From an uncultured Oscillospiraceae bacterium (lineage in GTDB: Bacteria; Bacillota; Clostridia; Oscillospirales; Acutalibacteraceae), in assembly GCA_900544715.1 (NCBI GenBank), contig UQWL01000001.1, positions 62,001 to 126,000 on the forward strand: a stretch of DNA of 64,000 bases, given 5' to 3'. The notes beneath the pieces were generated by a model. That model was not told the DNA's origin, did no database searches, and saw nothing but the letters and a program-made list of their open reading frames with translations. Shown in pieces: positions 26,890-33,996 of this stretch. The position numbers and the translations under genes were made by a program. Positions within the stretch are counted from its first letter, which is position 1, and each line of letters opens with the position of its first letter.

Positions 26890-28368
26890 ATGGAAGACCG
26901 TAATATCTATCAGGATATCGCCGAGCGCACGCAGGGGGATATCTATATCGGTGTGGTGGGGCCTGTGCGCACAGGCAAATCGACCTTTATCAAGCGGTTT
27001 ATGGATACGCTGGTGCTGCCCAATATCACGGGTGACTACCAGCGCGAGCGGGCAACGGACGAACTGCCGCAATCCGCGGCCGGCCGGACGATCATGACGA
27101 CCGAGCCAAAATTCATCCCGGAGGATGCGGTGGAGATCGCGCTGCCGGATCAGGCGCATTTCAAGGTGCGCATGATCGACTGCGTGGGCTATATCGTGCC
27201 CAGCTCCCTCGGCTACATTGAGGGCGACCAGCCGCGCATGGTGAAAACGCCGTGGTATGAGAATGAGATTCCTTTCAATATGGCGGCCGAAATCGGCACG
27301 CGCAAGGTTATCTCCGAACATTCTACCATCGGCCTGGTCATCACAACGGATGGCAGCATCAGCGATATTCCGCGCGCCGAGTATGAGGAGGCTGAGGAGC
27401 GCGTTGTCAAAGAGCTTAAAGAGCTCAACAAGCCCTTTATCGTGCTGCTTAACTGCATGTATCCGCAGACGAATAACGCCCGTGCGCTCGCCTCCCAGAT
27501 GACGGAGAAATACGGCGTGCCGGTGCTGCCAGTGAACTGCCTGGAGCTGGAGGAGGAGGAGATCCGGCAGATCCTCTCGCAGGTGCTCTTTGAGTTCCCG
27601 GTCAAGGAGATTTCCCTAGACATGCCGCGCTGGATGACCTCGCTCGACCCGGAGCACTGGCTGCGCAAGGCGGCTTATGGCGCTGTGCAGGAGGCGGCGG
27701 CAGCGGTATCGCATGTGCGGGATGTAAACGGCCTGGTCTCAAAGCTGACCGAATGCGAATATATCGAAGCCGCGCAGATTTCCCACATGAACCTGGCCGA
27801 GGGTAGCGCGCGCGTGAACGTGCTGATGGATCAGGAGCTGTTTTATAAAATCCTTGCAGAAGCGACGGGGCTGGAGATCGACAGCGAACAGGGCCTGATG
27901 AACTGCATGATGGAGCTCGCGCAGGTGAAAAAGGCCTATGACCGCGTGAAAAACGCGCTCGATGAGGTGGAGGCCACCGGCTATGGTATCGTGATGCCGA
28001 CGCTCGATGAATTGTCGCTGGAGGAGCCGGAGATCATGAAGCAGGGCGGGCGCTACGGCGTGCGGCTGCGGGCCTCCGCGCCATCCATCCACATGATGCG
28101 GGCGAATATCACCACCGAGGTCGCGCCAATTGTTGGGTCTGAATCCCAGTCAGAAGAGCTGGTGATGTATCTGCTCAAGGAGTTTGAGGATAGCCCGGAG
28201 AAGATATGGGAGTCGAATATTTTCGGTACATCCCTGCATCAGCTGGTGAACGAAGGGCTGCACAACAAGCTCTACCGTATGCCGGCGGATGCCCGCATCA
28301 AACTACAGGAGACGATTGAAAAGGTCATCAACGAGGGCTGCAGCGGATTGATCTGCATCATTCTGTAA
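26890..28368 (+). CDS. spoIVA: Stage IV sporulation protein A (spore coat ATPase)
   Basis: SpoIVA, 492 residues, polymerises with ATP hydrolysis on the forespore outer membrane and is the base on which coat and cortex are built. Walker A GPVRTGKS lies at residues 24-31, and the family N-terminus (MEDRNIYQDIAERTQGDIY) is nearly invariant across spore formers. The C-terminal end GCSGLICIIL matches the family's hydrophobic tail, which contacts the membrane-anchoring protein SpoVM. AGGAGG lies before the ATG. It is co-transcribed with sipL. Its presence is the clearest sign that the host forms endospores. Confidence 0.97.
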   Translation: MEDRNIYQDIAERTQGDIYIGVVGPVRTGKSTFIKRFMDTLVLPNITGDYQRERATDELPQSAAGRTIMTTEPKFIPEDAVEIALPDQAHFKVRMIDCVGYIVPSSLGYIEGDQPRMVKTPWYENEIPFNMAAEIGTRKVISEHSTIGLVITTDGSISDIPRAEYEEAEERVVKELKELNKPFIVLLNCMYPQTNNARALASQMTEKYGVPVLPVNCLELEEEEIRQILSQVLFEFPVKEISLDMPRWMTSLDPEHWLRKAAYGAVQEAAAAVSHVRDVNGLVSKLTECEYIEAAQISHMNLAEGSARVNVLMDQELFYKILAEATGLEIDSEQGLMNCMMELAQVKKAYDRVKNALDEVEATGYGIVMPTLDELSLEEPEIMKQGGRYGVRLRASAPSIHMMRANITTEVAPIVGSESQSEELVMYLLKEFEDSPEKIWESNIFGTSLHQLVNEGLHNKLYRMPADARIKLQETIEKVINEGCSGLICIIL

Positions 28369-28402
28369 TGTGAGCCGTTTGATATGGGAGAGGGAGCAAG
28401 AA

Positions 28403-28441
28403 GGCCCCGCGGCCGGTGGAATCTCCACCGGCCGCGGGGCC
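28403..28441. terminator. Perfect 18-bp palindrome after spoIVA
   Basis: The stem 28403-28420 pairs without mismatch with 28424-28441 across a 3-nt loop. The T-rich run (AGTTTTGTTTT) starts four bases later, so it probably ends the sipL-spoIVA transcript. It also sits exactly at the edge of the AT-rich island. Confidence 0.7.
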
Positions 28442-28510
28442 GAAGTTTTGTTTTGCATGAATAAAAAATCAGTGCCTTCAATGGGGGGACTATAACCGTC
28501 AGGGATATGC

Positions 28511-28726
28511 CTAAATACGGTCACCGTCCGGCAGGACAAAATAGCTCTCATAGGTGCAGTTTACCGCTTTTGCGATATCCGCCATGTCCCGAACAGAGAG
28601 TTTTTTATATTTTAATTCTAAATTAAAATTTTGAGGAGACTGTCCAATCCGTCTTGCAAGCTCGGCTACACGAACTCCACTTCTCATATGGAAGTAACAA
28701 AAGAACTTATGATCTGGGAAATACAA
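28511..28726 (-). CDS. Small XRE-type DNA-binding protein, N-terminus altered
   Basis: The last 55 residues form a helix-turn-helix (RVAELARRIGQSPQNFNLEL) ending in FVLPDGDRI, as in small Clostridia XRE proteins of about 65 residues. The first residues are unlike that family, and the only upstream starts (TTG at 28726, or the ATG before RSGVRV) lack a good ribosome site, so the 5' end may have been replaced when the neighbouring island inserted. A decayed copy of its 3' end lies at 38053, on the other side of the island. It could regulate the peptide locus or simply mark the junction. Confidence 0.6.
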   Translation of the reverse strand: MYFPDHKFFCYFHMRSGVRVAELARRIGQSPQNFNLELKYKKLSVRDMADIAKAVNCTYESYFVLPDGDRI

Positions 28727-28782
28727 TGGCGTATTTTTATGCTTATCAGATGCATCGGGACTTGCGACAGATCAAAAACTTG

Positions 28783-30630
28783 TTAATTGGAGGTAAAAAA
28801 CGAGATGATTTGATCAGTCAATCGTTCCATTTCGGAATCTATTCCCAGACGAAAAACGGGAAGATGAAACCGCCCCCAGAGCTTTTCGGCTAATCTGTGG
28901 TGTTCCTCGGAAGTCAATGTGCTTTTTACTCCATATTCGCCTGCCCAATCACGTGCTTGTACAACCGGGAAAACTACAAATGCAATGATCTTGCAATCAA
29001 CGGCCGATTCAATGAACCGGATCGTTCGTGCAATGTAATCCAGCGGATCCCAGTAGTTGATACACAGGACTACGCAGTCGGGGCAGGTGCCCAGTAAAAA
29101 ATGATGCTGATAAAGCGGGTACGAGTACAGGTTGCCAGGATACTGTGTAACCGTTGCCGACTGGGATCCAACCAATAGGATGTCCTTCTCTTTCCATTCC
29201 ATCTCATGCAAAATACAATTCAAATAACGGATGGATTCATAATTGGTCAGAGATACCGCGTGTTCGCTGTTATAGCCGAGCGGATAAACATAATCCATTC
29301 CAAACAGCAGTGCGCTTGGCTCCGTGCCGATTTGGCCTACCTGAAACCCTCTTTCCAGCAGCTTTTTTCGCAGTAAAATCTGTAATGTGAATTTTCCCTG
29401 TTTGGGCGAGGTTCCCAACACACCGAGGATAGGCGTGGCAATCCGAAATAATTTTTCATAACGGAAAGGCGGCAGGCAGCTTTTATCCAGTAGGGGAGAC
29501 TGGACGAGTGTGGAGTCATGATCGCCGAGGAAATTAGATAAGTCGTCGAAGGAATATATTTGTTTGTTATGGGAGAGTATATCCTGGACTAATTGTCCTT
29601 TCAGATTGGGTTTCCCGATCCATTGAAATAACTCATCAACGTGGCCTAGGATTAGCGTATCAAAATTTTGGTAGTCAATTCGTTCAATACTTTGAATTTG
29701 ATAATCCGAGGATTGTTCTCCCGGAAGTAAGTCTTTCGTTCGGGCACCAACTTGCATGGAGTATTTCGAGTCATAAACGCTGGTCAGTTCAAAAAGTAAC
29801 ATTTCCGAATAGCGGACGAGGCTATGTATTTCTTTGTTAAATGGGAAAACAGCGGCCCTGCTGATTGGAAACAGGGAATCCCGATCAATCCGTTTTTGTT
29901 TTGGCGCATGATAAATCCATTTTGCGGTTTTTCTAAACAATTTAAGCACAGATTCAATTGATCGGTTGCGCTTCGGCAAATGGCTCGCTGCATAAGCCGC
30001 CGCATATGCACAGGAGTAGCTACAACCTGAGCAAATGCGATAGCTGTTATTTTTCCATGGCAACCTCTGAGATGCTCCGCAAGCGCCAAGGTTCACAACC
30101 GGATCACCTTCAAAAAACTCAAAATCTTGAATCCTGCGGCAAAACCTTCCAGTCAAAACACCTAGAACATGATCGAAGCAAGCAGGATACGTCAGCGTTC
30201 CGGTTCCGTCAAAGGCCGCAAAAATCGTAAATCCCTTCCGGTTCAGTTGGCTGCAAACCTCATATAGCGCTTGTTTTTGTGTGCAAACCCGTATGCCGAG
30301 GCTTAGATTCAGGAAATCCCCGGATACATTTTGCTCGATAAAACGTAGTGCGGACAGTAGCGCCTGTTCATCAAGCTGCATCTGCCCATAATAAAAATTG
30401 ATCGATAATACGGAACTGCTTGGGGCAATCTTCAAAATGGCGCCGGTTAACGCCGTACCATGACCAAATGTATCTGGTTTGTCCGCGACAAGCATCATCT
30501 GTTGACTAGACGAATTATATTCCAAAGTAACGGAATGAATATCGGAAGCAATGCCTTTAAAAAAAGTATGTTCCGTGTCGATTCCGCTATCCAATACAAC
30601 AATATCATAATGTGTCTTTAACGCTTGCAT
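28783..30630 (-). CDS. Subtilisin-like (S8) protease fused to a P-loop domain, peptide maturation
   Basis: This 615-residue protein has an N-terminal S8 fold with Asp14 (VVLDSGID) and His57 (FGHGTALTG). The catalytic Ser is near residue 210, within SGCSYSCAYAAAYA in place of the usual GTSMAAP. The oxyanion-hole region reads AAFDGTGTLTYPA where subtilases normally have an Asn. A linker leads to a second domain (about residues 390-615) beginning ILGVLGTSPKQGKFTLQ, a P-loop-like nucleotide site resembling DUF1611. No signal peptide is seen, so it is cytoplasmic. It is the last gene of the unit rSAM-precursor-protease and is the natural candidate for leader cleavage of the 32-residue peptide. GGAAGGTGG precedes ATG 30630. 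Remembered clostridial 'peptide maturation' cassettes have a similar gene. Confidence 0.8.
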   Translation of the reverse strand: MQALKTHYDIVVLDSGIDTEHTFFKGIASDIHSVTLEYNSSSQQMMLVADKPDTFGHGTALTGAILKIAPSSSVLSINFYYGQMQLDEQALLSALRFIEQNVSGDFLNLSLGIRVCTQKQALYEVCSQLNRKGFTIFAAFDGTGTLTYPACFDHVLGVLTGRFCRRIQDFEFFEGDPVVNLGACGASQRLPWKNNSYRICSGCSYSCAYAAAYAASHLPKRNRSIESVLKLFRKTAKWIYHAPKQKRIDRDSLFPISRAAVFPFNKEIHSLVRYSEMLLFELTSVYDSKYSMQVGARTKDLLPGEQSSDYQIQSIERIDYQNFDTLILGHVDELFQWIGKPNLKGQLVQDILSHNKQIYSFDDLSNFLGDHDSTLVQSPLLDKSCLPPFRYEKLFRIATPILGVLGTSPKQGKFTLQILLRKKLLERGFQVGQIGTEPSALLFGMDYVYPLGYNSEHAVSLTNYESIRYLNCILHEMEWKEKDILLVGSQSATVTQYPGNLYSYPLYQHHFLLGTCPDCVVLCINYWDPLDYIARTIRFIESAVDCKIIAFVVFPVVQARDWAGEYGVKSTLTSEEHHRLAEKLWGRFHLPVFRLGIDSEMERLTDQIISFFTSN

Positions 30631-30658
30631 TATTTCCACCTTCCTCAAAGAAAAATTC

Positions 30659-30684
30659 GGCTTGGGCAGTAAACTGCCCAAGCC
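30659..30684 (-). terminator. Attenuator hairpin between precursor and protease genes
   Basis: GGCTTGGGCAG (30659-30669) pairs with CTGCCCAAGCC (30674-30684), an 11-bp stem with a 4-nt loop. On the minus strand it is followed by GAATTTTTC. It lies after the precursor stop, so it should let precursor mRNA exceed protease mRNA. Confidence 0.8.
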
Positions 30685-30699
30685 TTGGGATATTTTTGC

Positions 30700-30798
30700 T
30701 TATGTAAGTGAAGTGCAACTACCGCCGGCGTTCTCGTTCGTGCAACCGAACAATTGGATTTCCTGATCATTCTTCTTTTTGGGTTTTTCCAGCTTCAT
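30700..30798 (-). CDS. RiPP precursor peptide (32 aa, two cysteines)
   Basis: A 33-codon ORF with GGAGG five bases before ATG 30798. It lies 43 bases after the radical SAM gene and is followed by an attenuator hairpin. The leader half is Lys/Glu-rich (MKLEKPKKKNDQEIQ) and the tail is LFGCTNENAGGSCTSLT, with Cys at residues 19 and 28 and several Thr/Ser/Asn acceptors between and after them. A radical SAM SPASM enzyme next door would be expected to join a Cys sulfur to a backbone or side-chain carbon. The size, position, expression layout and composition all fit a ribosomally made, modified peptide. Its sequence family is not known to me. Confidence 0.82.
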   Translation of the reverse strand: MKLEKPKKKNDQEIQLFGCTNENAGGSCTSLT

Positions 30799-30841
30799 TT
30801 TTTCTCCTCCTTTCTACATAGAGATTCATAAATAATAAAAA

Positions 30842-32242
30842 TTATTTATTGACATGTAATTGTTTGACGCCGCCATAGCGGTCATATAACTTCAAAATCT
30901 TGTCCCAACCACGCTTCTCCCTATAACTGCAAGTGGTTTTACGAAAGCGTCCCGGTGTGACATAATTATCCATATAATTCCAATAAATGCAATAAGGGAC
31001 CAAACAGACCGGTCTGATTAGGCAACCGCCGCAACGCTCATCAAATTGAGACAAGTGCATCTGCCATTTTGATTTTTTATACATATTAATTGTAATCTTA
31101 CCGTTTTCGACCTGACCGACCGATAGATCCGGTTTCCCTTGAAAAAAAGTTCCGCATTTATAGACTTTACCGGTTACGGATACTGCAATGCAGTCGTCTT
31201 TCATATATCCGCACATTCCGTATAGCGGTCGAAGCCGGTTCTCAAAAAAGGCGGATTCAATGAGCTGATTGTCAGGCAACAAATCCATCATTTTTTCACA
31301 AAGCAACAGATCATCATATTTTGAGCGAGATTCTTTATCCAGCAGAATATCTTTCGCCTGTTCGGAAATGCTTCCGTCATAATCTTCCGCTCTAACGAAA
31401 TAAATTTTAAAGCGCTTATCGCCGTCGATAAGCTGAGAGATAAAGTCAACGTATCCCTGCATTTCACACAGAAATGCTTTTGTAACATTTGTCCGAATCG
31501 CAATGGTAAAGTGTTTTCGTGGAAACCCGGATCGAATGTCTCTTAAATTTTTGGTGATACGTTCAAAAGAGCCCCTCTTGTCTATCAAATATCTTTGTGC
31601 GTCGTGCGTGTCCTTGCAGCCGTCTAAAGTGATCTGATAGTAGATAACCCGATAAGAGAGCAACTCTTCAAAAATATCTTTTGTTAACAAATAACCGTTT
31701 GTAACAATCACAGCGGAATAAAACTTGTGCATCGCTTTACATGCTTCCATGAACATACGGGATAATCTACGAACTGCCGACATGGCCAACAACGGTTCAC
31801 CGCCAAAAAAAGTGACCTGTAATCCCTGATACCGGGGCAGCTTTTGATATACATAACGAACGACAGCATCTTGAATTTCCTCAGACATGATCCCTTTTGG
31901 TGCATCTTCGAGCAACTCAAAGCAATATTGACAACGAAAATTACACTGCTCGGTGGGAATAATGCATAGCTCCAAAAGAGAACTGGATTTTGACTGTTCA
32001 AATAAATCCTCCAGCATTCTGTCCTCATCTGCATAAATTGGGATGAGGAAGCCACCCGTAATCAACTCCTCTGGAATCACATGGCTTTTTCTGAATTCTT
32101 CTGAAGACAATATTTCTAAAATATATGCCTGATCCTCGCCGTTTACCTTATAACAGACTCCTGAATAAGAATTATACAAAAGCAGATCATGATTATCAGA
32201 ATAGGTTGTATAATTATATCTTGATTCTATCCACTGATCCAA
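30842..32242 (-). CDS. Radical SAM/SPASM peptide maturase (CcpM-like)
   Basis: The protein has about 466 residues. An N-terminal RRE/PqqD-like part (about residues 1-85; GEDQAYILEILSSEEF) precedes the radical SAM core, whose CNFRCQYC holds the CX3CX2C cluster ligands. GGEPLL and TNGYLL are the usual second and third core motifs. The Cys-rich C-terminal SPASM region (MCGYMKDDC, YKCGTFF, CGGCLIRPVCLVPYC) should bind extra Fe-S clusters. It probably modifies the adjacent 32-residue peptide. I place the start at TTG 32242, seven bases after AGGGGGAG; the longer ATG at 32263 has no ribosome site and overlaps an inverted repeat. From memory, this architecture matches the TIGR04068 family (CcpM). 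Confidence 0.88.
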   Translation of the reverse strand: MDQWIESRYNYTTYSDNHDLLLYNSYSGVCYKVNGEDQAYILEILSSEEFRKSHVIPEELITGGFLIPIYADEDRMLEDLFEQSKSSSLLELCIIPTEQCNFRCQYCFELLEDAPKGIMSEEIQDAVVRYVYQKLPRYQGLQVTFFGGEPLLAMSAVRRLSRMFMEACKAMHKFYSAVIVTNGYLLTKDIFEELLSYRVIYYQITLDGCKDTHDAQRYLIDKRGSFERITKNLRDIRSGFPRKHFTIAIRTNVTKAFLCEMQGYVDFISQLIDGDKRFKIYFVRAEDYDGSISEQAKDILLDKESRSKYDDLLLCEKMMDLLPDNQLIESAFFENRLRPLYGMCGYMKDDCIAVSVTGKVYKCGTFFQGKPDLSVGQVENGKITINMYKKSKWQMHLSQFDERCGGCLIRPVCLVPYCIYWNYMDNYVTPGRFRKTTCSYREKRGWDKILKLYDRYGGVKQLHVNK

Positions 32243-32261
32243 CAATATACTCCCCCTATAC

Positions 32262-32323
32262 ATAGTATATTATTATACTATATAAATAATAGCAGGCGAT
32301 TATGAATAAATTGTGAATAAATT
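32262..32323. promoter_or_regulatory. Operator-like repeats in the divergent promoter region
   Basis: ATAGTATA (32262-32269) and TATACTAT (32274-32281) form a perfect inverted repeat near the maturase start. TGAATAAATT occurs twice in the same orientation (32303-32312 and 32314-32323), spaced by 11 bases, one helical turn. Both lie between the two divergent arms of the peptide locus and are good candidates for regulator binding. Confidence 0.55.
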
Positions 32324-32373
32324 ATAAAGATAAATACTTAATTAGTTTTATATAACTAAAAATAATATAATTA

Positions 32374-32402
32374 TTGACAAATAGATATTAAATCGCTATA
32401 AT
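32374..32402 (+). promoter_or_regulatory. Perfect consensus promoter of the right arm
   Basis: TTGACA (32374-32379) and TATAAT (32397-32402) match the vegetative consensus exactly with a 17-base spacer, giving a leader of about 85 nt to the acyl-carrier-like gene. Such strength suggests the arm is controlled by repression or not at all. Confidence 0.9.
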
Positions 32403-32494
32403 CAGAATAGAATAATTTTGGGAATTCACCGATTTATCAATTTCCCTATTATACATAATTTAAAAATATATTAAAGGGCGGGTGAATAGCGTTT

Positions 32495-32758
32495 ATGATT
32501 CGTGAAAAAGTCAGATTATGCTTGCAAGACATTGGGGTTTTTCTATCTGACTCCGAATGGAAGCAGATAGACTTGAATTTACTGGACTACATTCAAGATT
32601 CTCTGCAATTTATTAATTTTATAATAGAAGTAGAGGAACAGTGCGGTTGTGTGCTTCCAGACGAATTACTGCAAATGGATTTGCTCAAATCATTGAATCT
32701 CTTTACGGAAACGATACAAACGGCCATGGAATGCAAGAATAATGAACCCGCTTACTAG
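32495..32758 (+). CDS. Acyl-carrier-like protein of a peptide maturation locus
   Basis: The 87-residue acidic helical protein resembles acyl carrier proteins. Ser36 in DYIQDSLQFINFIIEVEEQC sits where the 4'-phosphopantetheine arm is attached (the DSL motif), and helices II and III follow in the usual order. It is the first gene of the right arm, 17 bases before the next. ACP-related proteins occur in clostridial peptide-maturation cassettes (TIGR04069, from memory), and their chemistry is unknown. If the Ser is phosphopantetheinylated it could carry an acyl or aminoacyl group to be transferred to the peptide. No dedicated phosphopantetheinyl transferase is in the locus. Confidence 0.75.
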   Translation: MIREKVRLCLQDIGVFLSDSEWKQIDLNLLDYIQDSLQFINFIIEVEEQCGCVLPDELLQMDLLKSLNLFTETIQTAMECKNNEPAY

Positions 32759-32781
32759 GAACAGGAGAAAGGAGCTTGAAT

Positions 32782-33765
32782 ATGGGTGCAAAAGTAAAAA
32801 AAGAATTGCCGGTATGCGTTTCGCCGCCCATTCTATCTTATCTGATGTTTGCACAGCCGCTAAGTGTTTTATATGCGAACTGTAAGAATCCTTATGATTT
32901 TGTTTTGGACCAATTTATTCAACTGCATGTAGAGACCATTTGTCCACATCATTCGGAAAATGAAACCAGACTCAGCTTCTATGTTCCGCTATACGCCCAG
33001 TGGGAGCCTTTTGAAGCGGAGTTGGTTTTCCGTGAGGATATCGAAGAGGAGGATATTCTGCGCCTATTCCGCGATGAACTTAATAATGGCTATTATGTAT
33101 TTACGATTCTTGATGAATATTACATTCATCTCATTGATAAATATCAAACGAAACATTTTGAGCATGACTACTTATTGAGCGGATACAACGACGAAGAGCA
33201 AAAATTTACGGGCCTTTTCTTTATCGACGGCTTTTATAAGCAGGATTATTTGTCTTATGCTGAGGTAAGAGAAGGCTTTTTAAATTGCAGAAGCCCTTTA
33301 TTTGCCTACATAAAATTAAAGGTAAAACCGGGATACGATGCTCGCTGTCATCTGGATAAAGCGCGCGCGATAACCTTGATTTCCGACTATCTGAATGGAA
33401 CAAATTCTTTCAACTGGTATAGCGGTTTTGGAGAATGTGTTTTTGGCCTTGATGTGTATGATCGCCTGTTTTCTTTAGAAATGCCCAAAGAAAAGCGTAT
33501 ATTAGATATCCGGGCATTTTGCGTTCTGGAGGAACACAAACGAATTATGAAAGATAGGATTGAGCAGGTCTTCGGGCTGCCTGATCTGGCAGGGCAGTAT
33601 CAGAATGTATTGAAGCTGTCCTCAAACACAAAGCTGCTTGCCATGAAATATATGAGAAATGGTTTAAGTTCCACCTATGATTCTATAGTGAAAAATATAT
33701 TAAAAATGAAAGAAATGGAGCGTAACCTGCTACAAAAAGTATTACAGCAGGTGGAGGATATATAA
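32782..33765 (+). CDS. BtrH/papain-like protein, possible acyltransferase
   Basis: This 327-residue protein is not firmly identified. Residues 103-150 (GYYVFTILDEYYIHL, HFEHDYLLSGYNDEEQKF, GLFFID) recall the papain-like fold of butirosin BtrH N-terminal domains and C39-like proteins, with His128 in the place of the catalytic His. A possible nucleophile is Cys34 (YANCKNP), but this is weak. BtrH transfers an acyl chain from an ACP to an aminoglycoside; here an ACP-like gene lies directly upstream, so an analogous transfer onto the peptide is an attractive inference. The C-terminal third is helical. ATG 32782 has GGAG seven bases upstream. It may equally be a scaffold or immunity protein. Confidence 0.5.
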   Translation: MGAKVKKELPVCVSPPILSYLMFAQPLSVLYANCKNPYDFVLDQFIQLHVETICPHHSENETRLSFYVPLYAQWEPFEAELVFREDIEEEDILRLFRDELNNGYYVFTILDEYYIHLIDKYQTKHFEHDYLLSGYNDEEQKFTGLFFIDGFYKQDYLSYAEVREGFLNCRSPLFAYIKLKVKPGYDARCHLDKARAITLISDYLNGTNSFNWYSGFGECVFGLDVYDRLFSLEMPKEKRILDIRAFCVLEEHKRIMKDRIEQVFGLPDLAGQYQNVLKLSSNTKLLAMKYMRNGLSSTYDSIVKNILKMKEMERNLLQKVLQQVEDI

Positions 33766-33767
33766 AT

Positions 33768-33992
33768 ATGGGTAAATTTAATTTGGATAGCAAGCTTGGC
33801 GAAATTGCAAAGGATGAGAAAGCGCGGGAGATTGTTGAGTCATTTCTGCCCGGGCAGATTGATAGTCCTCAATTTATGTTGGTACAGGGGCTTCGGGTGA
33901 GGGGCGTCCTCGGAAAAGGGCATTATGTCGGGCTGACTCCAGAGCAGGAAAATAGTCTTGTGGAGCAAATTATGGAAATCAAAGAGAGGTAA
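33768..33992 (+). CDS. Small helical protein (74 aa)
   Basis: This small ORF sits 2 bases after the BtrH-like gene, with GGAGG eight bases before its ATG, and ends 4 bases before the first ABC gene. The product begins KFNLDSKLGEIAKDEKAREIVESFLPG, a short helical module I have seen as a tail on clostridial glycosidases and as stand-alone ORFs; its function is unknown. It could be a partner of the modification enzymes or a second, longer peptide substrate, though it lacks Cys. The tight spacing shows it is translated with the operon. Confidence 0.6.
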   Translation: MGKFNLDSKLGEIAKDEKAREIVESFLPGQIDSPQFMLVQGLRVRGVLGKGHYVGLTPEQENSLVEQIMEIKER

Positions 33993-33996
33993 CCTT

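Noticed and set aside
28654..28893. A 79-codon plus-strand ORF across the 3' end of the protease gene
   Set aside because: It overlaps the XRE and protease genes on the other strand, lacks a ribosome site, and begins in the antisense of the helix-turn-helix.
30700..30798. Reading the NAGG-S step of the precursor as a double-glycine leader cleavage site
   Set aside because: It would leave only six residues with one Cys, and neither ABC exporter has a C39 peptidase domain.
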